From Clostridia bacterium (GTDB lineage Bacteria > Bacillota > Clostridia > Oscillospirales > CAG-272), in NCBI GenBank assembly GCA_017612655.1, contig JAGAFM010000076.1, positions 1-9,430 on the forward strand: a stretch of DNA of 9,430 bases. Direction: 5' to 3'. Position 1 is the stretch's first letter. The number at the start of each line of letters is the position of its first letter. The position numbers and the translations under genes were made by a program. The notes under the pieces were generated by a model. That model saw only the letters and a list, made by a program, of their open reading frames with translations, did no database searches and was not told the DNA's origin. Positions 1 to 6,829 of the stretch are shown here, piece by piece.

Positions 1-1
1 C

Positions 2-613
2 CTGACGCTGGACGAATGCGTTCAGCTTCTGGATACGGTTCGGAACGATACGGAAAGCGCGACGAAGGAACGCGATTTTGCCATGATCATGCTGTTCCTC
101 AACTGCGGAATGCGGCTGTCCGAACTCGTGGGAATCAACACGACGGATATTGACCGGGAAATGAAAACCCTGCGCCTGATCGGAAAAGGGAACAAGGAAC
201 GTGTCATCTATCTGAATGATGCGTGCAGGGAGGCTCTGAACGCCTATTTTCCCGTTCGCTCCCGTCAGGCGGAGCATCTCGATCCCAAAGACAGAAGAGC
301 CCTGTTCCTGAGTTCCCGCCGGAACCAGCGGATCAGTCAGAAGACGGTTCAGTTCGTCGTATACAAGTATCTCGACCGGGCGGGGTTCGGAAACCGCAAG
401 CTCTCCACACATAAGCTGCGGCACACGGCAGCGACCCTGATGTATCAGAACGGGGGCGTTGATATCCGCGTTCTCAAGGACATTCTCGGGCACGAGCAGC
501 TGAATACGACCCAGATCTACACCCATGTTTCGGACGCTTCCATGCAGCAGGCCGCGGAAAACAACCCGCTTTCCGGCTTTTCTGCGAAAAAAGGGAACGG
601 AGAGGAGACCTGA
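2..613 (+). CDS. Tyrosine recombinase/integrase, XerC/XerD type (C-terminal part, 5' end outside window)
   Basis: This is a site-specific DNA recombinase of the tyrosine (phage integrase) family; Xer-type members resolve chromosome dimers or move integrative elements. The frame is open from the window edge and gives 203 residues, which is the whole catalytic domain without the N-terminal core-binding domain. All expected catalytic elements are visible: Arg38 in the CGMRLSEL motif, a Lys in GKGNKER (about 62-65), His137 and Arg140 in HKLRH, His164 in LGHEQL, and the nucleophile Tyr173 in QIYTH. The protein ends shortly afterwards with a polar tail. It therefore looks functional, not decayed. 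A 90-bp gap separates it from the response regulator and I see no clear terminator there. Xer housekeeping versus element-borne integrase cannot be decided, because the start and left flank are missing. Confidence 0.93.
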   Translation: MTLDECVQLLDTVRNDTESATKERDFAMIMLFLNCGMRLSELVGINTTDIDREMKTLRLIGKGNKERVIYLNDACREALNAYFPVRSRQAEHLDPKDRRALFLSSRRNQRISQKTVQFVVYKYLDRAGFGNRKLSTHKLRHTAATLMYQNGGVDIRVLKDILGHEQLNTTQIYTHVSDASMQQAAENNPLSGFSAKKGNGEET

Positions 614-641
614 CGTCCCTTCGTATTTTTTGGACAGAATT

Positions 642-682
642 CCGCTTACCTTCAGACGGTTTTCACACAGTGCGGTTACCTT
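642..682 (+). promoter_or_regulatory. Direct repeat upstream of the response regulator, possible operator
   Basis: Two copies of the motif CGnTTACCTT lie at 643-652 and 673-682, 30 bp apart (about three helical turns), with a weaker CGGTTTTC copy between them at 657-664. They sit in the only non-coding space before the two-component operon. OmpR-family regulators bind direct repeats, so an autoregulatory site is conceivable. I do not see a convincing -35/-10 pair here, so the promoter itself is unassigned. Confidence 0.25.
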
Positions 683-690
683 GGGAAAAA

Positions 691-696
691 AGGAGG
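691..696 (+). promoter_or_regulatory. Ribosome binding site that sets the response regulator start
   Basis: AGGAGG lies 1 nt before an ATG at 698 but 7 nt before the next in-frame ATG at 704. The spacing favours 704 as the true start, removing two residues from the longest reading. Confidence 0.8.
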
Positions 697-703
697 CATG
701 TAT

Positions 704-1387
704 ATGGAGAAGAAACGTCGCATTCTGATCGTGGACGACGAAGAAAAGATCCGCGAGCTCATTAAAAAGTATGCATCCTTTGAAGGATACGAGGTCGACG
801 AGGCCTCAGACGGACATGAGGCCGTCGAGAAATGCAGGAAATCGGACTACGACCTGATCGTTATGGACGTCATGATGCCTTTTATCGACGGGTTTACCGC
901 ATGCCGGGAGATCAGGAAAAGCAAAAACATCCCCGTGATCATGCTTTCCGCCCGCGGGGAAGAATACGACAGAATTCACGGATTTGAAGTCGGTGTGGAT
1001 GATTACGTCGTCAAGCCGTTTTCTCCCAAAGAGCTGATGATGCGGATTTCCGCCGTCCTGAAGCGTTCCGGAAACGCCGAATCCGAGTCCGTTCACGAAA
1101 CCGTCTCCTTTGAGGGGCTGACCGTTGATTTTACGGGCCGACTGGTTTATGTCGACAACGAACGGGTGGATCTGACGCCGAAGGAATACGAACTCCTTTT
1201 CTATATGGTTAGAAACCGGAAAATTGCCCTCACCCGGGAGAAACTGCTCAGCGATGTCTGGGGATTTGATTTTTTCGGGGACGACAGGACGCTGGATACC
1301 CATATCAAACTGCTTCGGAAGAGTCTTGGTCCCTATGCGAAATTCATTGTTACGCTGCGAGGGGTAGGGTATCGTTTTGAAGGCTGA
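704..1387 (+). CDS. OmpR/PhoB-family response regulator
   Basis: This is a cytoplasmic DNA-binding response regulator of 227 residues, the usual size for the OmpR/PhoB class. The receiver domain (about 5-118) has the acidic pair Asp11-Asp12, the phosphoacceptor Asp55 in the VMDVMMP strand, Ser82 in MLSAR and Lys104 in VKPFSP. The winged-helix effector domain occupies about 130-226 and ends in the typical TLRGVGYRFEG. It should be phosphorylated by the histidine kinase encoded directly downstream, whose start follows the stop codon with a single base between. The ATG at 704 is preferred over 698 because of the ribosome site spacing. Its target is not directly visible. The operon position suggests it controls its own operon, including the redox genes. 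All key residues are present. Confidence 0.95.
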   Translation: MEKKRRILIVDDEEKIRELIKKYASFEGYEVDEASDGHEAVEKCRKSDYDLIVMDVMMPFIDGFTACREIRKSKNIPVIMLSARGEEYDRIHGFEVGVDDYVVKPFSPKELMMRISAVLKRSGNAESESVHETVSFEGLTVDFTGRLVYVDNERVDLTPKEYELLFYMVRNRKIALTREKLLSDVWGFDFFGDDRTLDTHIKLLRKSLGPYAKFIVTLRGVGYRFEG

Positions 1388-1388
1388 G

Positions 1389-3035
1389 ATGACGGCAGTC
1401 CCGGAAACGGAACAGAATCGGGACAACGGTAAGAAGAAAAAACGCATGAGCGTCCGATGGCGGCTGCTGATCAGCTTTGGAAGTTTTGTCATAGTTCTGA
1501 TCGCGGTACTGTGGGTTCTCGAAACGGTGTTCCTGACGGATATCTACCGTTCGATCAAGAAAAGCGAAATGCTTTCTTCCGCTGAAAAGATCGGGAGGGA
1601 ACTCGAAAACTGCAGTCCGGACTCTGAAGAAATCAGGGATCTGGTCCGCACCGTTTCGGAATCCTGTCAGATGTGTATCGACATCCTCGATGAAAAAGGG
1701 GTATCCCTTCTCGGAGGCGTTCAGTCGGTCTGCTATCTGAGGGGGGAAACCAACCGCTGCCTGATTCACCGTACCTCCGGAAATCTCACACTGTCTCTTC
1801 TTCGCCTGAAACTGCTTCAGACGGCCAGGCAGAGCGGAGAAGCGGGCTTCTATGTCCTGAAGGAAGCGACCGGAGAAGCTCCTCAGTGGCCCGAAGAGCA
1901 AGACGGCTGGCACGGCCTCCAGGGGCGAACGGAGGATCCCGGGGCCATCTCGGGACAAACCGGCTATGTTCCGGGTAAAAACGTCTCGGAATCCGGACTG
2001 CTTTATGTTTCCTATTTCCCGAATGCGCAGAGACCCTGTTTTCTCGTGATGGATACCGCGGTGACCCCTCTTGACGCCACGAAGGATACGCTTCGTTTTG
2101 AACTTCTGCTGGTCAGCGGCGTGTTTATTCTTCTGGCCGTTCTGATGGCGGCTTTCCTTTCCCGTACCATTGCCCGGCCGATCATCGAGATCAACGACAA
2201 GGCCGGACAGCTCGCCACGGGTGCCGCTCCGCGTTTCAAGAGCGGTGAGGCTTACCGGGAAGTGGATGAACTCAGCGATACGCTCAATCATGTCAGCGAA
2301 GAACTGTCCAAAGTGGATACGCTTCGCAGAGAACTCATTGCAAATGTCTCCCATGATCTCAGGACTCCCCTGACGATGATCTCCGGATATGCGGAGGTGA
2401 TGCGGGATATCCCGGATGAGAAAACTCCCGAAAATATTCAGGTCATCATCGATGAGTCCAACCGGCTGTCGGGTCTTGTCAATGACCTTTTGGAACTGTC
2501 CAAACTGCAGTCCGGTGCGATTTCCCTGAATCCCTCCGTTTTCTCCCTGACCGAATGCGTCCGTTCCATTCTGGGGAGGTATCAGAAGCTGAAGGAGAAT
2601 GACGGATACACCCTTTTGTTCGTCGAGGACCGGGAGGCGTTTATCCGGGCTGATTATTCCAAAATCCAGCAGGTAATCTACAATCTGGTCAACAATGCCG
2701 TTTCCTATACCGGCGAAGACAAGACCGTCACGGTCACACAGACGCTCGTCAGGACCGGGGGGACGGAAGCGGTCCGGATCTCCGTTTCGGATACCGGCGA
2801 AGGAATCGCCAAGGAAAACCTGGAACTGATCTGGGACCGGTATTATCGTGAGAACAAAGCCCACAGACGCGCGGTGGTCGGAACAGGGCTCGGCTTGTCC
2901 ATCGTGAAAAACATTCTGCAGCTTCACCGCGCCGCTTTCGGCGTGGAATCGGATGTTTCGGAGGACAGCCACGGTTCCACCTTCTGGTTTGAACTGAATA
3001 CGGTTGACCCTGACAGGGAGAGCGAAATCGGATGA
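1389..3035 (+). CDS. Membrane sensor histidine kinase with cysteine-rich extracytoplasmic domain
   Basis: This 548-residue kinase pairs with the preceding regulator. Domain order: a basic cytoplasmic leader (1-25), TM1 about 25-49, an extracytoplasmic sensor about 50-235, TM2 about 236-258, HAMP about 259-311, and HisKA with phosphoacceptor His322 in NVSHDLRTP. The ATPase domain shows the N-box (NLVNNA, 432-437), G1 (DTGEG, 468-472) and G2 (GTGLGLS, 498-504). The sensor carries six of the protein's seven cysteines: Cys75, Cys93, Cys96 (a CQMC pair), Cys115, Cys124 and Cys217. No known sensor fold is evident by eye. I chose ATG 1389 because GAAGG lies 5 nt upstream; a TTG at 1377 would overlap the regulator and contain that site. 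The stop overlaps the next start as ATGA. The pairing with downstream redox genes suggests thiol or redox sensing, which is inference. Confidence 0.93.
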   Translation: MTAVPETEQNRDNGKKKKRMSVRWRLLISFGSFVIVLIAVLWVLETVFLTDIYRSIKKSEMLSSAEKIGRELENCSPDSEEIRDLVRTVSESCQMCIDILDEKGVSLLGGVQSVCYLRGETNRCLIHRTSGNLTLSLLRLKLLQTARQSGEAGFYVLKEATGEAPQWPEEQDGWHGLQGRTEDPGAISGQTGYVPGKNVSESGLLYVSYFPNAQRPCFLVMDTAVTPLDATKDTLRFELLLVSGVFILLAVLMAAFLSRTIARPIIEINDKAGQLATGAAPRFKSGEAYREVDELSDTLNHVSEELSKVDTLRRELIANVSHDLRTPLTMISGYAEVMRDIPDEKTPENIQVIIDESNRLSGLVNDLLELSKLQSGAISLNPSVFSLTECVRSILGRYQKLKENDGYTLLFVEDREAFIRADYSKIQQVIYNLVNNAVSYTGEDKTVTVTQTLVRTGGTEAVRISVSDTGEGIAKENLELIWDRYYRENKAHRRAVVGTGLGLSIVKNILQLHRAAFGVESDVSEDSHGSTFWFELNTVDPDRESEIG

Positions 3036-3181
3036 GAACGAAAAGGATAACGTGGATTGTTACGTGCATTCTCCTTCTCCTCGGCGTCGGATTCCTCGTC
3101 TTCGGAGCACTGAACGGCGAGGCGGAAGGGGTCTTCAGGAAGGCAGTCACAATCTGTATGGAGTGTATCGGACTTGGGTAA
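3032..3181 (+). CDS. Small membrane protein ending in a CXXC motif (CD1871A-like)
   Basis: This 49-residue gene is easily missed. It starts with ATG inside the ATGA overlap with the kinase stop and ends at TAA 3179-3181. The protein has a basic N-terminus (MRTKR), one hydrophobic helix (about residues 8-27), a short polar stretch, and a C-terminus of TICMECIGLG with Cys42 and Cys45 near the very end. This layout matches, from memory, the family named 'CD1871A family CXXC motif-containing protein', which occurs in Clostridia beside 4Fe-4S and TlpA-like genes, as here. The molecular role of that family is not known to me. The CXXC could shuttle electrons or thiols, or bind a metal, at the membrane face. 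Codon use and the overlaps on both sides support it as a real gene. Confidence 0.85.
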   Translation: MRTKRITWIVTCILLLLGVGFLVFGALNGEAEGVFRKAVTICMECIGLG

Positions 3182-4067
3182 GTATTTACGCAGAATCATT
3201 CAGATCGTCTGGGGGATTCTTTCGAATGCCCACCTGACCGGCTTTTTCCGGGGCAGTCTGTACGACGGCCCCCTGAAGCGTTTCTGTGTGCCCGGAATGA
3301 ACTGCTATTCCTGTCCCGGTGCGCTCGGTGCCTGTCCGATCGGCGCTCTCTCCTCCGTTCTTGCCGGCCGGAACCGGAAGTTCCCGTTTTACGTGCTCGG
3401 CTTTCTGATCACGGTAGGCGTTCTGGTCGGACGTTTCATCTGCGGCTGGCTTTGCCTGTTCGGGCTGATCGAGGAACTGCTCTACAAAATTCCCACGCCG
3501 AAGCTGCGCATTCCGGAAAAGGCGGACCGCGTACTGCGATGGCTCAAATATCTGGTTCTCGCTGTCCTTGTGGTCGGGCTTCCTCTGTTCTACCGGGACG
3601 AAACCGGTACCGGCCTTCCGTTTTTCTGTGAGTTTCTGTGCCCCGTCGGCACGCTGGAGGGCGGGATCCCGCTCGTCCTCCTCAACGATGTGCTGCGCCC
3701 GACGCTCGGCTGGCTCTTTCGCTGGAAATTCCTGATTCTTGTCCTCTGCGTCCTTTCCTCAATCTTTATTTACAGACCCTTCTGCAAGTATCTCTGTCCG
3801 CTCGGCGCGTTTTACTCTCTCTTTCAGCGCTTCAGCCTCGTTAGACTGAGAGTCGACACCGAAACCTGCATCGGATGCGGCGCCTGCAGCAGGGCGTGCG
3901 GCATGAACGTCGACCCGCACAGAACGCCCAACTCTGCCGAATGCATCCGCTGCGGAGAATGTACCCGCGTCTGCCCGAAAAACGCCCTGTCTTTCTCAGT
4001 TGCCGGAAAAACTCCCGCCAAAAAAATAAGAAAGGAATCCGATTCAAGTGAAGACAAAAAGATTTAG
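3174..4067 (+). CDS. Polytopic 4Fe-4S binding membrane protein (NapH/YccM-like)
   Basis: This 297-residue integral membrane iron-sulfur protein is likely an electron conduit across or into the membrane. It has about four to five hydrophobic segments (near 8-20, 71-88, 124-140, 184-200 and weaker ones). Paired cysteine motifs typical of this family occur at Cys44/47/54, Cys90/94 (CGWLC), Cys152/156 (CEFLCP) and Cys204/208 (CKYLCP). The C-terminal cytoplasmic part holds two ferredoxin clusters: Cys232/235/238/242, and Cys257/260/263/267 followed by Pro. There are 19 cysteines in total. The best start is TTG 3174, overlapping the small CXXC gene by 8 bp, with GGAG 10 nt upstream; the MGKYLRRIIQ beginning fits the family. 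The 3' end overlaps the next gene by 20 bp. Its redox partners are probably the flanking CXXC proteins, which is inference. Confidence 0.9.
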   Translation: MGKYLRRIIQIVWGILSNAHLTGFFRGSLYDGPLKRFCVPGMNCYSCPGALGACPIGALSSVLAGRNRKFPFYVLGFLITVGVLVGRFICGWLCLFGLIEELLYKIPTPKLRIPEKADRVLRWLKYLVLAVLVVGLPLFYRDETGTGLPFFCEFLCPVGTLEGGIPLVLLNDVLRPTLGWLFRWKFLILVLCVLSSIFIYRPFCKYLCPLGAFYSLFQRFSLVRLRVDTETCIGCGACSRACGMNVDPHRTPNSAECIRCGECTRVCPKNALSFSVAGKTPAKKIRKESDSSEDKKI

Positions 4068-5115
4068 CCTCCTTCTCCTGCTTTCTCTTCTGATGCTTTT
4101 CTCAGCCTGCGCCGAACAAAAAACGGAAACGCCGGAAAATTCCGTCGTTTCCATGGATTTGGAGCTGTCCGGGATCGGTGTGGATCTTCCGGGACGGTTC
4201 GGGAACCTGAACGGGGTCCTGGTATTCGAAGGCGGAGACGAGATCGTCGAGGGAGTCTATTTTACCGATCTGGTCTATTACGCGATGCCTGCGGAGACCT
4301 ACGAAGAACTGATGTGGAAAAACCGGTCGTCATCCCTTACGAAGAAGGAATATAATTATCTTTCCGCCAGAGTCAGAGACCTGCTTGTCGCATTTACCGC
4401 AGACGGTTCGAGAACCCTCGAAGAAATTGCGGACTCTGTTGCCGTAACGGGTCTTTCCGCAGACAACTGCCAGTCTATCGGCTCTGCCGGAGAGTTCCGG
4501 TATTACGGAATCTTCGACCCGCTTCTGACGTTGGACGGCTTTGACGAAGGCTATGCGTTCGCAGACGAATATCAGGCGGAATTCGATGCGCTGCTGGATC
4601 TCCTCAAACAGGATCCCTCCGTGTTCCGGTTCTATGAGCCGAAACGCTCCGAAGCCGAAGAGTCAGGAATCTCCTTTGCGGCAACCGATCTGGACGGGAA
4701 TACGGTGAGTTCGGAAGACGTGTTCGGAAGTCATACCCTGACCATGGTCAATTTATGGGGAACCTACTGCGGTCCCTGTATTCGGGAAATGCCCGAACTG
4801 GAAGTGCTGAACGGGAGACTGAAAGAGAAGAACTGCGCGGTGATCGGGGTCGTGATCGACGTTTCCGGCGCGGACGATGAGGAAATGATCCGGACGGCCC
4901 GGGAAATCCTCAGCGAGGCCGGCGCTTCCTATCTGAATCTGGTTCCTTGGGACGGACTTCGGACGGATCTTCCCTCCACGTATATTCCCACAACCTACTT
5001 CATCGACGAAAACGGGAACGTCGTGGGGGATCCGGTCATCGGGGCCCACAGCGCAGACGAGTACGAAGCGCTGATTGACGAAAGACTGAGCAGTCTTCTC
5101 TCATCCGCGGAGTAA
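4048..5115 (+). CDS. TlpA-like thioredoxin-fold lipoprotein
   Basis: This 355-residue secreted lipoprotein has a redoxin domain. The signal peptide has the charged start MKTKR, a leucine-rich core and a lipobox ending at Cys21 (LFSAC), so it should be anchored outside the membrane. Residues about 35-200 form a region I do not recognise. From about 205 a TlpA/AhpC-TSA type thioredoxin domain begins, with the active site Cys241-Gly-Pro-Cys244 in the WGTYCGPC context and the cis-proline Pro314 in IPTTYF. Such proteins reduce or exchange disulfides outside the cytoplasm and need an electron source; the upstream 4Fe-4S membrane protein is the obvious candidate here (inference). The start is GTG 4048, inside the preceding gene, with AAAGGA about 12 nt upstream. 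Its 3' end overlaps the convergent YhcH-family gene by 15 bp. Confidence 0.9.
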   Translation: MKTKRFSLLLLLSLLMLFSACAEQKTETPENSVVSMDLELSGIGVDLPGRFGNLNGVLVFEGGDEIVEGVYFTDLVYYAMPAETYEELMWKNRSSSLTKKEYNYLSARVRDLLVAFTADGSRTLEEIADSVAVTGLSADNCQSIGSAGEFRYYGIFDPLLTLDGFDEGYAFADEYQAEFDALLDLLKQDPSVFRFYEPKRSEAEESGISFAATDLDGNTVSSEDVFGSHTLTMVNLWGTYCGPCIREMPELEVLNGRLKEKNCAVIGVVIDVSGADDEEMIRTAREILSEAGASYLNLVPWDGLRTDLPSTYIPTTYFIDENGNVVGDPVIGAHSADEYEALIDERLSSLLSSAE

Positions 5116-5574
5116 AGACAGCCCCGAGGCCGGAATCTTGAACACCACTTTGCGAACCTGAGCCGGGGTGCCGCGGAAGTGCAGGTTCGGCTTGTGGCCG
5201 TCCCAGGGGAAGAAAACGGCGAAGCATCCCGGGGCCATGTTCAGGGTTGTGGATTCTTCCGCCTTCTGAAAGAACTGAATGTCATTGTCCTTGGAATACG
5301 GGCCGCCTTCGGAGAGAACGGACAGGTGAGCGACCTGAATCCGTTCTCCGCCCGAAACGATGTACTGCAGATCCAGATAGTCCCGGTGGACCTCGAACTC
5401 ACCTTCCTCTCGGGATTCGTAGACATGCGTCACCGCGCGGACTCCTTCGTCCAGTTCGATAGAGCCGACCGGAAGGTTCAGCGGAACGTGGCTGTCAAGA
5501 AAACTGCGGATGACGGAAAACGAGGGGATGGATGCCGCATAGGCGTCCAGCGAGATCATTTTGTCGAATATCAT
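5101..5574 (-). CDS. YhcH/YjgK/YiaL-family protein (cupin-like sugar-associated)
   Basis: This 157-residue cytoplasmic protein is of the length usual for the YhcH/YjgK/YiaL (DUF386) family, whose members occur in sialic-acid and other sugar operons; E. coli YhcH (NanQ) is reported to act on sialic-acid anomers, and EbgC is a relative. The family signature is clear: EVHRDYLDLQYIVSGGERI around 61-79, giving candidate metal ligands Glu61, His63 and Gln70, and FFPWDGHKP with His127 near the C-terminus. The start ATG at 5574 is preceded by AGGAGG 7 nt upstream. It follows the ROK regulator on the same strand with a 71-bp gap holding a hairpin, so it is probably read at least partly from the regulator promoter. 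The substrate here is unknown. Confidence 0.9.
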   Translation of the reverse strand: MIFDKMISLDAYAASIPSFSVIRSFLDSHVPLNLPVGSIELDEGVRAVTHVYESREEGEFEVHRDYLDLQYIVSGGERIQVAHLSVLSEGGPYSKDNDIQFFQKAEESTTLNMAPGCFAVFFPWDGHKPNLHFRGTPAQVRKVVFKIPASGLSLLRG

Positions 5575-5613
5575 GGCTTTTCCTCCTGAAATAGAGATGG
5601 GATGGAAACAGAA

Positions 5614-5636
5614 GGCCCGGAACCGCGTTCCGGGCC
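5614..5636 (-). terminator. GC-rich hairpin between the ROK regulator and the YhcH-family gene
   Basis: A perfect 10-bp stem (GGCCCGGAAC with GTTCCGGGCC) closes a 3-nt CGC loop, starting 9 nt after the regulator stop on the - strand. The downstream tract on that strand (TTCTGTTTCC) is only moderately T-rich, so it may be a leaky terminator or an mRNA-stability element that lowers YhcH-family expression relative to the regulator. On the + strand the stem is followed by GATTTGTTTTT, so it may also stop read-through from the opposite operon. Confidence 0.6.
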
Positions 5637-5645
5637 GATTTGTTT

Positions 5646-6701
5646 TTACTGTTTTTTGGGATAGGTCAGATCGGATTCGACCCAGTTCTGACGAAGAGCA
5701 AGCGCCAGTCCCCGGAGAGAGGTGGAAATTCCCGTTCCGGAAAACAGCACCGAAGGAAGGGAATCGACGGACCGGTGAAGGGTGGCAGCCAGCTTGGAAA
5801 GGATTTTGTTTTCCTTCCCGCGGAAAACGTTTCCGCTCCCGCCGTCCAGGATCACCGAGACCGGATCGAGCAGCAGGATCTCCAGGGAGAGAGCCCGTGC
5901 CAGTTCTGCCAGAAACAGATCGTCGAGTCCGTGTTCCGCGTATAGAGACTGAAGCGTTCCGCCCTCCGGAATCGGGAGGGACTCGATGGCGCCTGCCACA
6001 TGGTCCTTTCCGTGAAGAACTCCGTTCTCCGTGACGATCGCGCCGCGGAGCGAGTCATCTGCGTTGATGTAGAGGGAACAGCCCTCGGCTTTCTGCGGAG
6101 AGTCGATCAGACAGGACTCCGCGGAAGAAGAGATGTCGCAGAGGAAGAGAGAGGGGCGGATTCTGAGATGTTCCTCGAAGAAATCAGGCAGCAGCTTCCC
6201 CTGTGACCCGGTCACGGCGGATGCGATGAACGGCTCTTCTTTGCCTTCGAGCGCCGCGGGAAGGAGAACGCCTGCGGAAGCGCAGAAATCGGGATCGGAA
6301 TTTCTGAGAAGGTAGAGACGGATGGATTTGAGAAGACGGATCAGATGATCGGATTTGGAATTCCCGGAGCGGGTGGGGAAGGTGTCTTCGTGGGTGACCT
6401 GAAGAGTCGTGTCGACGATATGGAAGGAATAGGGCTGCTTGGTCAGATCGATCAGGAGGAAATAGTAATCCCGATTCAAACTGACCAGACCGGCTTTTCT
6501 GCCGGAAGCCGTTTTTTCTTCTTTGACCTGTTTGACGATGCCCCGGTTCAGGAAAACGTCTACCACTTTACCGACTGTCATCAGGGAAAGCCCGGTCTGT
6601 GCGGCGATTTCCGCTCTTGTAATCCGTTCGGCGTGGGAAATGGCGCCGAATACGGCCCGGACGCTTTCCTGTTTGATGGTCGTTAAATTGACACGATCCA
6701 C
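5646..6701 (-). CDS. ROK-family transcriptional regulator (NagC/XylR type)
   Basis: This is a 351-residue sugar-responsive repressor of the ROK family. Residues about 9-70 form a winged helix-turn-helix with the recognition region ITRAEIAAQTGLSLMTVGKVV (27-47), followed by the wing-end SGRKAGLVSLN. The rest is an ROK sugar-binding fold, including GAIVTENGVLHGKDHVAG. The kinase-type features are weak: the usual NDxN site reads CDISS and I see no CxCGxxGCxE zinc motif, so it is a regulator and not a sugar kinase. The frame is open to 6782, but that part lies upstream of the promoter -10 and cannot be in the mRNA. GTG 6701, with the purine-rich GAGAAGAGAGAG ahead of it, is the best start. Likely targets are itself and the downstream YhcH-family gene. 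Confidence 0.88.
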   Translation of the reverse strand: MDRVNLTTIKQESVRAVFGAISHAERITRAEIAAQTGLSLMTVGKVVDVFLNRGIVKQVKEEKTASGRKAGLVSLNRDYYFLLIDLTKQPYSFHIVDTTLQVTHEDTFPTRSGNSKSDHLIRLLKSIRLYLLRNSDPDFCASAGVLLPAALEGKEEPFIASAVTGSQGKLLPDFFEEHLRIRPSLFLCDISSSAESCLIDSPQKAEGCSLYINADDSLRGAIVTENGVLHGKDHVAGAIESLPIPEGGTLQSLYAEHGLDDLFLAELARALSLEILLLDPVSVILDGGSGNVFRGKENKILSKLAATLHRSVDSLPSVLFSGTGISTSLRGLALALRQNWVESDLTYPKKQ

Positions 6702-6740
6702 AACAAGCTCTCTCTTCTCATTACATATTACTATAGTCAC

Positions 6741-6819
6741 TTTAGAAACTAGGGACCAAAAAGCTTGTCTATTATACGGCAAAGCGATTTATTTGTCAAT
6801 AGCTTTTAGAAATATTTCT
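6741..6819. promoter_or_regulatory. Repeated TTTAGAAA motif and palindrome flanking the ROK promoter, candidate operator
   Basis: TTTAGAAA occurs at 6741-6748 and again at 6805-6812, 64 bp apart (about six helical turns), bracketing the promoter. The second copy runs into the perfect 12-bp palindrome AGAAATATTTCT (6808-6819) directly upstream of the -35. NagC/XylR-type repressors bind such AT-rich palindromes and can loop between two sites, so autoregulation is plausible. No binding consensus is known for this protein. Confidence 0.4.
6771..6799 (-). promoter_or_regulatory. Consensus sigma-A promoter of the ROK regulator
   Basis: Reading on the - strand, TTGACA (6799-6794) and TATAAT (6776-6771) are both perfect matches, separated by exactly 17 bp. 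Transcription would begin near 6764 and leave a leader of about 60 nt before the GTG at 6701. This is the strongest promoter in the window by eye and settles the regulator's start codon. Confidence 0.9.
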
Positions 6820-6829
6820 CGCACTCTCT

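Noticed and set aside
1350..2972. Long open frame of 540 codons on the - strand opposite the histidine kinase
   Set aside because: It is a shadow of the kinase gene; the + strand frame has all kinase motifs, and the antisense product shows no domain pattern or ribosome site.
5561..6034. + strand frame of 157 codons opposite the ROK regulator
   Set aside because: Composition dominated by Arg, Pro and Gly typical of an antisense shadow; crosses the intergenic hairpin.
6702..6782. Upstream extension of the ROK regulator frame to position 6782
   Set aside because: The consensus -10 box at 6776-6771 lies within it, so the first part cannot be transcribed; GTG 6701 fits the family start.
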